A stretch of 64,000 nucleotides of DNA from Cladocopium goreaui (taxonomy: Eukaryota > Sar > Dinophyceae > Suessiales > Symbiodiniaceae): assembly GCA_947184155.2 (NCBI GenBank), contig CAMXCT020005112.1, positions 32,501-96,500 on the forward strand, in the 5' to 3' direction. Below, piece after piece: positions 11,311-22,581 of this stretch (the stretch's first letter is position 1; every line of letters starts with the position of its first letter). Position numbers and translations under genes: made by a program. The notes beneath the pieces were generated by a model. It ran no database searches. It was not told the origin of the DNA and saw only the letters and a list, made by a program, of their open reading frames with translations.

Positions 11311-11551
11311 CTCAGCTTGAAAGATATCCCTTGGGATATGGCCATTAAGTGCATGGTAAGGTAGGGATATTCTAAAGGGACAGCTATTAATGTCTATTAA
11401 AACATATAATATCTGATAAGATGGGGATATCCCGAAAGGATAACTATTTGAAATCAAACATCATCAACAACATGATAGTTATCCCTGGCTACAGTATCTT
11501 TGTCTTGTTTTTTGTTGTGAATACAGTGATTATCAACTATTAGGACGATTG

Positions 11552-11592
11552 ATGATGATGATGATGATGGTGATGATGATGGTGATGATGAG
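11552..11592. repeat. GATGAT trinucleotide repeat
   Basis: A run of about 13 GAT/GGT units in an intron. Confidence 0.85.
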
Positions 11593-11985
11593 ATATAATA
11601 AGATCATATACACTATGCGTGATTCACGATGCATGGTTCATTCTACATCTCTATGATGTTGGATATAATGACGATATTGATGCCGCCAGTGCTTTTCAAA
11701 CATGGACACGGATTTCTATGAAACTTTTTTGAGTTCCATGGATGAAGCATCAACAACTTCCATCATGTTACCACATCCCCATACATCTCCCACATATTTC
11801 CAAGATTTCTTGCCGAAAATTCCATTGATCCTGACCAATCTTTGATGTACCGCAAAAAACCAATGGTTGGTATATCTCCCCATCTCAATTGATCGTACCA
11901 TTTGCACCAAAGTACTGTACTAGTACCACTGCTTCTCGGATTCGGAAAATAAGTCCCAAAATTCAACGATTCACAGCACCATTAT

Positions 11986-12101
11986 CTGGTTGGTGGTTGA
12001 GCCCTACCCCTCTGAAAAATGATGGAGTTCGTCAGTTGGGATGACATTCCCAACTGGATGGAAAAATAATCCAAATGTTCCAAAACCACCAACTCAACCA
12101 G
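11986..12101 (+). mobile_element. Family-1 element, copy 5
   Basis: The copy begins CTGGTTGGTGGTTGAGCC and ends AAACCACCAACTCAACCAG. The internal GTTGGGA..TTCCCAAC hairpin is intact. A detached family-1 end (CCAAACCACCAACCAG) lies at 12191-12209 after an ATTAAATCATC tract. Confidence 0.87.
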
Positions 12102-12331
12102 TCATTAATATTCCATTCCCAGAGGCTTAATCACCATTAAGTCACCATCAATATCCCTATTAAATCATCATTAAATCATCATTAAATCATGTTCCAAACC
12201 ACCAACCAGTTATCTAATTCTACTTCTTTATGGTGAAATCCCATGATAATCCCATGAAACCATGATCTAATTCTTTGGGGGTGTTTCAGTATTTCACTAC
12301 CTTCTCCCCATCCAAAGCTCTACCGAGCTGC

Positions 12332-12397
12332 GCTGAAAGTCACCACATCTGGCACCAGCGAAGCCGCTTGCTTCAAGGCATCGAAGAGCTTCAACGC
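12332..12397 (-). CDS. PPR gene micro-exon (ALKLFDALKQ..VVTFSA)
   Basis: This 66-bp exon encodes ALKLFDALKQAA, then VPDVVTFS. It lacks any start codon and is found only through the PPR consensus. It joins WQQ| from 12918-13054 and |AAISACEK at 11228-11310, both phase 0 with GC donors. Confidence 0.82.
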
Positions 12398-12917
12398 CTG
12401 TGGCAGCGACCGGGAACATACGGTGGATGGTTGAGACATCCGAATCACCAGTTAATAGGTGGTAAACATCCCATTATTCATAGGCTTTTAACCATCCTTT
12501 TGGTGGTGCAGGATTTCGCAACCATCCACAGTATTTATAACCTTAATCATTAGATAGACATAACTTTTTGTCAGTGGTGAAACATCTAAAATAATCTAAA
12601 CATTTCATCATTAAAGATAGTTCTCTAATGTTTGATCTTCTACTGCCAGCCAGTTATATATGTTATATGGTCTGCCATACATCATAAGCCACTTCCCATC
12701 AACAGCAGTCCTAATTCCTGCTGTAGACAGCCACTGTGGAGATGAACAACCGCAGTTTCTGGCGATTCACAACCCCAGAATGAGCAACTCATACAGAAAT
12801 TGGACTATTTTACCACAATTTTCAGCACCATGAAACAACATTTTTTCTACGAAATCTCCTAAGAAAAAACATCGCCATTTCAACTCATGTTTTTTTCACT
12901 CACTGGAAAAAATCGGC

Positions 12918-13054
12918 CTGTTGCCATTCCTTGGCCTTTTCACAGGCGCTGATGGTGCCATTGAAACTGACCAGCGTCGGCTGCAGATCTGCTTGGTAGA
13001 TCTGGCTGAAGAGGCTGAGCGCCTGTTGCCATGCGCCCACCTTCTCGCAGGAAC
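12918..13054 (-). CDS. PPR gene exon (SCEKVGAW..TLVSFNGTISACEK)
   Basis: The exon of 137 bp encodes SSCEKVGAWQQALSLF, then LVSFNGTISACEKAKEWQQ. The acceptor is CCCCAG before GTTCCT. The upstream exon is followed by the same GTTCCT, giving NASIS|SCEK. The 3' end CAACAG|GCCGAT uses a GC donor; a GTGAGT 14 bases further is an alternative but breaks the join to the next exon. Confidence 0.86.
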
Positions 13055-13933
13055 CTGGGGATGCCATTTGAGAAAAACACATCTTTTTTTTTTGGGATTT
13101 CAATAGAAACATCTTCTATCAATGAAGACAATGTTTATTGGGATTTAGTGTGATTTCGATTTGGCACAATGGCAATATAATTGGAACTCATGGGGGTTCA
13201 AACATCAAATTTGTTTGGATTCAACTAAGGAAAATGTGGATTGTGTTACTCCAAAAAAAACACGGCTACTGTGTTTGTGTTTTAAACAAGTGTCTTTTCT
13301 AATGGGATACGAGTCGACAACATAACAGGATTTACTGAATCAAACATGGATATTTTCCAGCAGGAACACTGGTGATATCAAACATGGAGGAAACTAGCCT
13401 CTTCGACGGAAAATCAACCCGTTCAATTGCTAATAACTTCTTAATTTCGATATAGAATTTGGAGTTGTTCCATAAAATTCAAAAACGCCTGGTATTCCTG
13501 CTGACATTCTCAGAATGATGATTGTTATCATCATGATCATTATCACGGGAATATAATGATAAACATCAAAATCACTATGATCATTCTTGTATAACATCAA
13601 AACCAAAGATACATTGAACTATTGTCATTCAACGTATATATATATATCATTATCAAAAGTTCATTTTGGCATCTCCAAACCATGGTTTTCACCGGTTATG
13701 GTATCCCTCATTAAATGAAGATCATTGAAAATCACCAAGCTCCATCCAGATTTATCCCCAAACACCTTCCTTAGTTCACTAACATAGACGTGGAAAAAAC
13801 GTCTAACAAACATGCAGATCATTTTCTGACGGAAATATACTAAGGGATATACTAAATGGATTAACCAGCTAATAGTACTTGGTGATTCACCAACTATACT
13901 AATGGATCTCTCCCATTCATTAGTACATCCCAT

Positions 13934-14047
13934 TACCCTCTGGTAAACTCACAGTTCGCTATTGAACATGGCCCAGTCGAAATAGTGGATTTTCCCATTA
14001 AACATTAGGTGATTTTCCAGTTCGCTATGTTAAATTACCAGAGGATA
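13934..14047. mobile_element. Family-2 element, copy 4, with adjacent fragment
   Basis: The copy runs from TACCCTCTGGTAAACTCACA to AAATTACCAGAGGATA. A TA microsatellite and a detached terminus (ATTACCAGAGGGTA, ending near 14080) follow, so one copy seems to have been broken by expansion or insertion. Confidence 0.85.
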
Positions 14048-14078
14048 TACTATATATATAAATGGATTACCAGAGGGT

Positions 14079-14127
14079 ACATTCTATACAAATGCAACAT
14101 CAACTAGATTAGCATGTGTATTTACCA
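14079..14127. repeat. 49-bp dispersed repeat, also at 20583-20631
   Basis: The block beginning ACATTCTATACAAATGC and ending TGTGTATTTACCA is identical at 14079-14127 and 20583-20631. Here it abuts a family-2 terminus. No coding sense was seen. Confidence 0.85.
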
Positions 14128-14199
14128 ACTATACTAATGGATTAACCATTCATTAGTACATCCCTTTTTAGTATTTCCCACAGCAAATCACCAAGGAAC

Positions 14200-14332
14200 T
14201 GATGCTGGCGTTGAAGCTGATCACGTCTGGCTGCAGCCTCCAACTGGCCATGGCCTCCAGTAGAGCCACACCGCGCTGCCACTGGTGGCACTTCTCCAGG
14301 GAGCTCAACGTGGCGTTGAATGTGATGAGGTC
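14200..14332 (-). CDS. PPR gene exon (DLITFNATLSSLEK..DVISFNASIS)
   Basis: The exon of 133 bp encodes DLITFNATLSSLEKCHQW, VALLEAM and QPDVISFNASIS. The acceptor CTCCCAG precedes GACCTC. The end A|GTTCCT splits a Ser codon completed by the next exon, and GTTCCT forms a perfect 6-base direct repeat at the two intron borders. Confidence 0.87.
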
Positions 14333-14920
14333 CTGGGAGCCCCTTGGGAGCCCCTGAGAGTGGGACCTATGCCATGAAGCCATAGGTTTTTTTGTGTGGA
14401 TTATGTGTTATTATGGGATATCCAAGACATTTTCTATGGGATATCAAAGGGGATATTAGTGGATATATATATAACTGCAATAAAATGGGGATATGAATCG
14501 GGGTTGCTATGGAGAAAATAGGTCTGAGAATGGGATGCAAGAGTCAGAGATATGAGGATTTATCTAGGAAATATGGGGATTGAATGGAACGCAATAGGAG
14601 ATATCATCAGCAATATAGGATTTCACCATGAAAAGGGGATGTTTCATGAAACATTGTGAGGATATCATGGGAATATCATGAGATATTTTTGGGGATATTG
14701 ATGGGATATTGTCACGGGTATCATGGGGATATCATGAGATAAGCTGGTTGATTGGGTACAAACAATGGGCATTTAGCCAAAATTTATCACACAAAATGGT
14801 GGTCAGTCACCAAGCATAGGTCTTTCGCTTGACACGATGGGAATTCAAGCAACACAGATGGGGATTCACCATGTTCATTAGGATATATCACTGGCCACGA
14901 CTCAGGAACCGATTGATTGG

Positions 14921-15009
14921 AGGTACCTACCATATATAAGGCCTATTTTTTAGGCCTATGTAAGGGAATATTCACACAAAATATGGCCTTATATGGTACA
15001 GTACCTCCA
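14921..15009. repeat. Imperfect palindrome, possible third short element
   Basis: GGAGGTACCTACCATATATA..GGCC is followed about 50 bases later by GGCC..TATATGGTACAGTACCTCC, forming terminal inverted repeats of about 20 bases around a short loop. No sequence shared with families 1 or 2 was seen. Confidence 0.65.
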
Positions 15010-15476
15010 TTTTAGGATCCTGAAATTCCCATTGAATATAAGATGGTTTGGATTTACACCACTGGAAGTGCAAGACGAGCCTGACAAAACCTTACCTGGT
15101 GTAGCTTGGGACTATTTCTAGTATAACATGGTAAAACTAAACCATGATCATGGTGGTAATCATTGGTGATAACTTGGGATACGGGCTCCCCAATGAGTAC
15201 GAGAACAAGACGTATCCTGTGATCATCTTCCACATCCAATGAAATTTTTCATGCTTCATTGAGGTGGTTAAAATACCAACATGAAGCCGAACATCAGGGG
15301 CTGATTCAATGCCTATTTTTGAGGACTTGGAAATTCATCTCCCAACCAGTACGTGATTAATGACCAGAGTAAAAACACCTATTTATAGATGCGTCCCCAT
15401 GAATGGTGAACTTGCTAACCAGGGTTATTCACCAATTACAACTTGTGGCGTTCTGCATCATCCTTAGCCAAGCATC

Positions 15477-15553
15477 CAGTTGTATGCCAATCGCTGGGGC
15501 GGTGCTAAATATGCTCAGAGCTTGTTGCCATTCTGAGCCTTTCTCACAACTAC
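15477..15553 (-). CDS. PPR gene exon (SCEKGSEW)
   Basis: The exon of 77 bp encodes SSCEKGSEWQQALSIF and AIGIQL. The acceptor CCACCAG precedes GTAGTTGTG. The 3' end CTG|GATGCT is a GA donor, chosen because it gives IQL|DLITFN at consensus spacing with the next exon. Confidence 0.8.
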
Positions 15554-15930
15554 CTGGTGGTTGAGCATGTTGAGCTGCCCAGAAACAATCGTACCACTAC
15601 ATAAACAGCTTGAAATAGGGATACTAACATTAACAGGTTACCCCCCATAAAAATGGTGCTATCACTATTGGGGATATAGCCATTGAACATGGACATATCT
15701 GGTCAGCATCAATTAAAGAAACTCAACTGGCCACGAGTCAAAGCTGGATCATCATCGCATTTTCCATCCCCAAGATGGGATGAGGAGCTATGGAAAATCT
15801 ATGGAAAATCTTGGACATGTTATGGAACATCTATGGAATATATATATATGGAAAATCTATGGCAATTTTATGGACATTGTATGGAACATCTATGGAAAAT
15901 AAGAAATGCATGAAACCAAAGCCCAGCAAC

Positions 15931-16041
15931 TGATGGCCGCGTTCACAGAGATCACATCCAACGTGCCAGGACTCCGAGGACTCCGCTTCAGTGTGGTGTA
16001 AAATAAGAACAAGGCGTGCTGCCACTGCTTGTCCTTTTCAC
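15931..16041 (-). CDS. PPR gene exon (CEKDKQW..DVISVNAAIS)
   Basis: The exon of 111 bp encodes EKDKQWQHALFLF, then LDVISVNAAIS. The first two bases complete a Cys codon from 16462-16615 (T|GT), giving TAC|EKDKQW. The acceptor is ATCCTAG and the donor A|GTTGCT. Confidence 0.85.
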
Positions 16042-16461
16042 CTAGGATTGGGAACCAGTGGAACCAGTGGAACCTCTGGGGGATGATCTGAAGCAAGCTG
16101 AGTAAATTGCCACGTTCAAGCTTTAAACATGATAAAAACCATCAGCCCCAAACGGGATGAAGAATGCTAGAAAGAAAGCACCACTTCAAAACTTCACAAC
16201 AGTGAGTCAGTTGCGAGCAGAGATCGCTCAAGTCCCCAAAGTTTGCTTGTTGAAATCAGATATCAAACTCTTTTTTGGCGGCTGAAATCCCCAAATTCCA
16301 ACTTTTGTCCTTCCCATGAACAAATATCTCCATTAATTATAGCAAAAGATGACTCGAGGACGTTACCCATCAATGTCGTTGCTTAATTCCATCATTAAAA
16401 TCATTACCATCCCCATTTTTCTGGGGCTGTTCTGCTTTACCAACCATCTTTCTCCAGTGAC

Positions 16462-16615
16462 ACGCGGTGATGGCTGCATTCAACGCCACGTTCGACGCCT
16501 GGATCTCCGCCCCAAAGAGCTGCAGGGCCCAGCGCCAGCCGGAGACGGGCGAAGCGCCGCCCACGGGCGAAGCGCCGCCGACGGCGGCGATGGCGGAACT
16601 GAAGCTGAAGGCATC
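16462..16615 (-). CDS. PPR gene exon with GGASPV duplication
   Basis: The exon of 154 bp encodes DAFSFSSAIAAV, then two copies of GGASPV, then WRWALQLF and NVALNAAITA. The duplicated 18-base unit lengthens the loop between the two PPR helices. The acceptor is ATTGAG and the donor GCGT|GTCACT. Both joins restore the consensus. Confidence 0.85.
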
Positions 16616-16740
16616 CTCAATTCGCACCGTGAAATGACGGGAAAACATCAATGATGGTTTTCATGGTGTAATATAATGGAATAATTATACCATTGCCATT
16701 AATGGAATAATAATACACCCCTAAAGATCAGAAACATGAT

Positions 16741-16847
16741 CTGGTTGGTGGTTGAACCTACCCCTCTGAAAAATATGAGTTCGTCAGTTGGGATGATGAC
16801 ATTCCCAACTGGATGGAAAAAAAAACATGTTCCAAACCACCAACCAG
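16741..16847 (+). mobile_element. Family-1 element, copy 6 (best preserved)
   Basis: The copy begins CTGGTTGGTGGTTGAACC and ends CCAAACCACCAACCAG with 13-base terminal inverted repeats. The reverse strand contains CTGAC followed 17 bases later by ATTTTTCAG, resembling a branch point and 3' splice site. Confidence 0.92.
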
Positions 16848-18046
16848 TCAAACAATTGGTGATTTTTCACATTGTGAGCAGGCCGCAAGGATCGACCCTT
16901 TGAATGCCGGGAATGAACATATTTGAGTTTCACTGAAAGGGAATTCAAATGATAGAAACATTGTTTTTCATTTTTCAATAAATGGTGACAAATTGAACAA
17001 TTTTCTATTTTTTTGGGGATTGATGGAAAGGGAATACAATGCAAATATACTACCTAGGATATGGGAATACAGTGGGACAAATAATGGCTTTCCAGGGAGT
17101 CATGAAATTCGAGGTGGATTTGATCAACAAAGATGAGATCCAAAACCAGCAAGCAGCAGGGGATCTGAGAAAATAGGATGAAAATTCAAGCAGCTCTGAT
17201 CCAAAACCAGCAAAATATGGATCTAAGCCACAGAAAGATACGCCCAATTTATTGCATCCAGCCACATTGCTGGCACACCGTGCCAGCTGCGGGTCTCCAA
17301 TGAGATCCAACTCTTGAAATCTCATTACTGAGTGGTTTCACGACTGGTAGTCCGTTTTCCAATACCAAAAAGTAGCTTGCATGTGTCTGAAAATAGAGTA
17401 CACCCCAAATCCACTTGTTGGAAACCTCATTTTGGGCATTTTCAGACAAACACACATTCCATACTATTAGTTTAGTCTTGATGATTGATCCCTAAATTTC
17501 CCCCAAAAAATCATCAATTCTTCCTCCTTGAATTCCCAATTTACCACAGGTTTCGTGGGATTTTAGCTACATGGAGGTTTCCTAAAACAGGGGCTACTCC
17601 CAGTTCTCATCCATTGATAGATCGGATTTTCCATTACAATCCAACGGTTGGATAATGGAAAAAAACAATATATGAAGGGTAGTATATTCTACAATCATCA
17701 ACCATCATGTCTCATATATCCTCTTATATTCCAAGATTTTCAGGGTTAAGTTCCTCTTTTTTTCAGATATATTTTCAGGGTAGATAAGGCGAACTAATCA
17801 TCAACCAACAGTGGTTTAGCAGCCACTGCTCATATTCCATATCAATAATGCTAGTTGTTTATCCCCGAACTAATCATCATAACTTACAAAAAACCATCAT
17901 TAACCAAGATTTTCTTAGTATATAACTTATATAACCATATATAACCATCATTTCTCATATATCCATATATATCCCCGAACGATTATCAACATCCACCAAC
18001 GCAACAAGGGCTGAAATCCCATGGGACCCCCATGGGACCAGGTCAC

Positions 18047-18186
18047 TGGCGCCGTTCGTTGCTGCTGCATCCGTTCCACGCACCGCAGCGCCATTGGCCA
18101 CGGTGGCTTCAGGCTGTTGAGGCTGTTGAAGCTGACGGAGCTTGGCCTCGGGGAGAGCGAGCGATAGCGCTCGAACCGTAGCCCGC
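18047..18186 (-). CDS. PPR gene exon (SSVSFNSLNS..MALRCVERM)
   Basis: The exon of 140 bp encodes LRFERYRSL, SSVSFNSLNSL and WPMALRCVERM. All three frames are open in this GC-rich island; this one was chosen because it fits PPR spacing and joins TAP|DAFSF at 16615 in phase 0. The acceptor is CTTTTTTCAG and the donor CCA|GTGACC. Confidence 0.74.
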
Positions 18187-18189
18187 CTG

Positions 18190-19211
18190 AAAAAAGTGGC
18201 TGAATGAACTATGGTTTATGGTAGATATAACAATAGTATAACTATAGTTAGTGGGGGTTATTTCTTGGTTTAACAAGAATCTTTGGATGTTAATACTACA
18301 GATCATCCTTGGTGTTTTTTTCGTGAACAACGCTGGGTTTATCCTCTGTCTAAGATGATCCCTCGAGGTGTTTAGAATCATCCTAGGATCATCCCTGGGT
18401 GTTTATAGTAGTGAGCAAGCCAAGGGATTTGTCATCCTAGGCTGAATCGTAGGTGTTAAAGAATCATTGGTAGATAGCATATGATAGCATCCTAGGGTTT
18501 GGGAACCATGAGATATTTCCTATTTATATAATCGTGGGATTTTTTATTATGAGCAACAGATGGAATTATCGACTTAGCAACTGTACCCACATAAAATAAG
18601 TACAAACTGGGATATATATATATTATTGCTGTCAGTAGCTAACGTTATGATTCTATGATTAACATTACAATCCAGGATCTCACCCTTCTATATTGGATTT
18701 GCTCTGGAACCCCCGCAATATATGACAGATTCCTTGTAGATTCACATGTTTCAGCTGGTGGCCCAAATCCAAACCCATGCACCATCGATTCCCACGTATG
18801 AGAGACCCCACATCAGCGAAGTGTCGGGCAAAACACTCAGCAAAAATAGGAAGGTGGTTGAACTTATCGGTTAATTTTGGCGAAAATGGCTTGAAGGGAA
18901 AGAGGTATGTTATAGAGTTGGTGTCAAACGCTTTGCCCTGCGGTGACTGCCAAGATTTCTCAAATCACTTCAAACATGACTATGACAATGACGACTGTGA
19001 GAACAATGACCATGATGTCGAAGAAACATCGGTCATCCTTCACCAATCCCACAGATCCCTGTGGTAAACGTTTACATAACTATGGAAAATCACCATGCTA
19101 TTCATGGGTAAATCCACTATTTCTATGGTCATTTTCTATAGCAAACTGTTAGTTTACCAGAGGGTATCCCATCTTTTTTGGCCGTCTTCGTTTTGAGCCC
19201 ATCCAGGTGAC
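18190..19211. other. Intron stretch, one exon probably missing
   Basis: PPR spacing requires a segment between the exons at 19.2 and 18.2 kb. A minus-strand FEKSWQSPQG at about 18940-18985 is a weak candidate. The rest is AT-rich and contains a family-2 element. Confidence 0.35.
19056..19166. mobile_element. Family-2 element, copy 5
   Basis: The copy runs from TCCCTGTGGTAAACGTTTAC to AGTTTACCAGAGGGTA. The left terminus has a base change in CCCTCTGG. Confidence 0.82.
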
Positions 19212-19297
19212 TGGAGATGTGCTAGGAGCATGTCATCGAAGAAACTCATGGCCCGTGGCCAGTGACTGGCAGCCATGGCTACGTTGTAGTGGATGAC
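19212..19297 (-). CDS. PPR gene exon (VIHYNVAMAASHW)
   Basis: The exon encodes VIHYNVAMAASHWPRAM, SFFDDMLLAHL. The acceptor GCTGGAG precedes GTCATC and joins VQPK| of 20043-20132 in phase 0, with GTC repeated at both borders. The 3' border (CCA|GTCACC) is tentative because the next exon was not found. Confidence 0.76.
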
Positions 19298-19362
19298 CTC
19301 CAGCTCAACCAGCACGGTCAACTGGGGCCAGCAAAACTGGTAAAACAACAGCCAAATCCCAT

Positions 19363-19411
19363 CTGGTTGGTGGTTAATGGTGGTTAATGATGGTTAATGA
19401 TGGTTAATTAA
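19363..19411. repeat. TTAATGATGG minisatellite seed beside family-1 ends
   Basis: A family-1 start (CTGGTTGGTGGTTAA) runs straight into four 10-base TTAATGRTGG units and then into a second family-1 start at 19412. It is a short version of the array at 24525-25145. Confidence 0.8.
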
Positions 19412-19505
19412 CTGGTTGGTGGTATACCTATCCCTCAGTTCGTCAGTTGGGATGATGACATTCCCAATATATGGAAGAACAAATGTTCCAAACTACCAAT
19501 CAACC
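19412..19505 (+). mobile_element. Family-1 element, copy 7
   Basis: The copy begins CTGGTTGGTGGTATACC and ends AAACTACCAATCAACCA, a diverged terminus. The internal GTTGGGATGATG is kept. Confidence 0.82.
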
Positions 19506-20042
19506 ATGGTTTTTGGAAGGGTCGGACGTCTTTTTGATACGGAGATATGGACAGAAATCTTTGTTTGGAATAATGTTGGCATACAAGGTGACTGGGGCAT
19601 ATAGGGTGATGCTTCAAAGTTGGTCTGCCAAGGTTGGTGATGGTTGCAGCAGTTGTATCCCCGTGGTGTATGGCGGTATCCCTTATTTTTGTTGCTTAAC
19701 GCCCCCTCTATTTGTTGGTTGCCAAACTGAGCCCGCAACGATTCACCAAGTGGCGTCAACCAATGAGATCATCGAAAAAAAACTTCACCAAGTTTTTTTT
19801 TGTATCTTGACTGAGTCACACACCAAGATGATTTTGGGATGATTTTTGGGGGTTCTCAAGTTACAGACTTATAGATGTACGGTTTCATGTAAAACTCTAC
19901 TCTAACCTTACATCCGTGAAACCACACATGATTCAAATGATGGAGAACAAGTATGGTTGGAGTATCCCTGTGTTGGCGCTTCATTGCTGCATTTTTGAGG
20001 AAGCTGTGACCCCTCCAGATCCATCCGCAGAAGATCCGCGAC

Positions 20043-20132
20043 CTTCGGCTGCACGGTGGCGGGTGCCATGCTCCGAAAGATTCGCAGGGCAGATGGCCAC
20101 CGTAACGGACCCTTGCAGGAGGACATGGCAAC
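20043..20132 (-). CDS. PPR gene exon (VAMSSCKG..WPSALRIF)
   Basis: The exon of 90 bp encodes VAMSSCKGPLRWPSALRIF, RSMAPATVQPK. The acceptor GCGCCAG precedes GTTGCC and the donor AAG|GTCGCG. It is the most upstream exon that clearly belongs to the split PPR chain; the 5' end of the gene was not identified. Confidence 0.8.
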
Positions 20133-21086
20133 CTGGCGCAGCGAAGAACCACGGGGATAAACAACGAGAAATGGTGGAGGAATCAACAAAAATGGTGATG
20201 TTTGCCCAAAAAGAAGGGGGACTTCAACACCCTTGCAGTTTCTTAGCTTAAGCATCGATTATTGGGAGGATCAAGCCTTTGTAAAATTGCATCAATCTTC
20301 TTGGAGATTGACCAACTATCACTCAAACATGGAAATGGAGATTCACCGTTGATAGATGATTTTCCATTGACAGCCTATATCTATTTACACAGGGTTCTCA
20401 ATTGCCATCTTTGATTATTCCAGAGGATAATCACACCAGTTCAGATCTCTCTGCTGACCAGCAGCGGTATAATCTGATGCAGCCATGGACATCTTTTGAT
20501 CTCTTGCCATCTCGGTTTCAACGATCAGGCCTCGAGATGCAGGGCTGAAAAGCGGATGGCTTCAAACTCAAATAACCCAAATACATTCTATACAAATGCA
20601 ACATCAACTAGATTAGCATGTGTATTTACCATGATCTACCCATATTGTCTGGGGAAAGAACCAATGGTAATTATATTGGATGATGATGGATGATGGTGCT
20701 CCCTCAATCGGATTGACCATGGCCATACTGGTCCACCAAATCCTTGGCCTTGCTGCCAATATCCCCATCTCGAATCGTGCTTCATAACCCCAATCATGGT
20801 ACTTTGTGTATGGGTTGAAAACCCAACATGTTTTCCAACATAAATCCAACATTAACACAACTTTGACTGGTTGAAAATTGTGGGTCTATGGGTCTATTCA
20901 TATTTTCCTTCACATTTCTTGGGGTCCAGTTCTGCTGTGTCCTCCATGCTTTCACCACGGCCAAGTCACCATTCACCAGCACTGCCCCGGTCTCAAGCGT
21001 CGGAAGCCATGACGCCGAGCCCAATGGCTATAAGGCGCAAACAATTGGCATTTCATGAGCAACCATGAAAATTCAATCGCACCATT

Positions 21087-21193
21087 CATTGACTTGTTTT
21101 TTTCTATCATGTTACAACATATACCATTTTCAATGGGTAAATCCACTATAAATCACCATTTTCAATAGCTATGTTAGTCATTACCAGAGGGTA
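21087..21193. mobile_element. Family-2 element, copy 6 (left end lost)
   Basis: The interior GGGTAAATCCACTAT and the right terminus TTACCAGAGGGTA are present; the left terminus is not recognisable. Confidence 0.75.
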
Positions 21194-21359
21194 GATTGTA
21201 AGGAACCCTCGTTTTTACCATCAAAAACTGCCGTAAACCCTTCCCTTTCATGCCTGGGCCAGTCCTAACACTTCCTGAGTGCTCCGAGGATCTCCGAGGC
21301 TCCGAGCCGGCCGAAAGCAATGCCTCCGGCGTGGTGAGCAAGCAATACCTCCAGCACAG

Positions 21360-21467
21360 TACCCTCTGGTAATGACTAACAGTTTGCTATTGAAAATCAC
21401 CATTTATAGTGGATTTTCCCATTAAACATTGTGATTTTCCATAGTTATGTTAAATTACCGGAGGGTA
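21360..21467. mobile_element. Family-2 element, copy 7
   Basis: The copy runs from TACCCTCTGGTAATGACTAAC to AAATTACCGGAGGGTA, 108 bp. Confidence 0.88.
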
Positions 21468-21783
21468 ATCCCGGGGATGGTGGAGTCCCATGTTTGGAAT
21501 CGGAATTCACCCAATGTCAACGATCCCCAAGTCATCACCATAGAAGCATAGGTGGTAATTCTGTTTAACATCCCCAGATGGTAGGTTTATGGCATTGGGG
21601 TGCCTACACAAATGCTGGAGATTCTAGTGAAGAGATGCTTTGACCAAGGGCAGATGTTGAATGATCCAACCCATCCGTTTCCGGAAGGCAAGTGGTTGGC
21701 CGGATGTTTTCTTCATATAACGGTTACCCATCCGTTGCTTCATGCTACACCCCCGAAATTGAGCCGGGAAAAGCAAATTTGAT

Positions 21784-21882
21784 CTGGTTGGTGGTTTCAA
21801 CCCCTCTGAAAAATATCAGTCAGTTGGGATGATGACATTCCCAATATATGGCAAAATCAAAATGTTCCAAACCACCAACCAG
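21784..21882 (+). mobile_element. Family-1 element, copy 8
   Basis: The copy begins CTGGTTGGTGGTTTCAACC and ends CCAAACCACCAACCAG, 99 bp, with perfect terminal inverted repeats. Confidence 0.9.
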
Positions 21883-22581
21883 TGATGATCTTCCAGCAAC
21901 AAGACATCTTCCTAGCCGACTTTTCAAAGAGTCGGGGCGATTTCCATCGAACTGGGTTTTGTCACCTTGAGTTGCAACCCAAAATGTATATCATGTGGGC
22001 AACCCGATACCATAAACCTACCATTTGGGGATGGTACATATAGTGGCCATAGAAATGGTGATGACTTGGGGATGGTTTATGGCTGTTTACCACATCAGAG
22101 TGGCTAAACTACAATGGTATAATGCAGTATAACATATATGATAGACCAGTTATTAAATACACTTGTAAGCTCCATAGATATTCTAGTATTTGAATAATAA
22201 TAATACACGTATGGAGCTCTACAATGGTATTTGTAAGCTACATAAGTTGGATTTTTCATAGCTACAGCTATGGTTTTCAAGGTCATCCCTTTTGTGCGCC
22301 GTGGTTACAAGACATAGCGCCGCTCCGCACTGCTCAGGCCACAGGCTTTGGCGCCGCGGAGCAACATGGGCCTGGTGTTTTCATGGAAAAAATGGAGGAT
22401 TTCCATGGATTTTCATGGGATTTTGATGTTTGAAGAATTGAAAACTTGGGAATTCAACATGATTAAACGAAAGCTGTGGATTTCGTGATATTTCATGATC
22501 AACTTGAGGATTTGAGCAGCGATTTTGTTGGGGGTGAGCCGTCAAAAACTTGGCTTCAACCATCGAGTTTTTTGAAACTTG

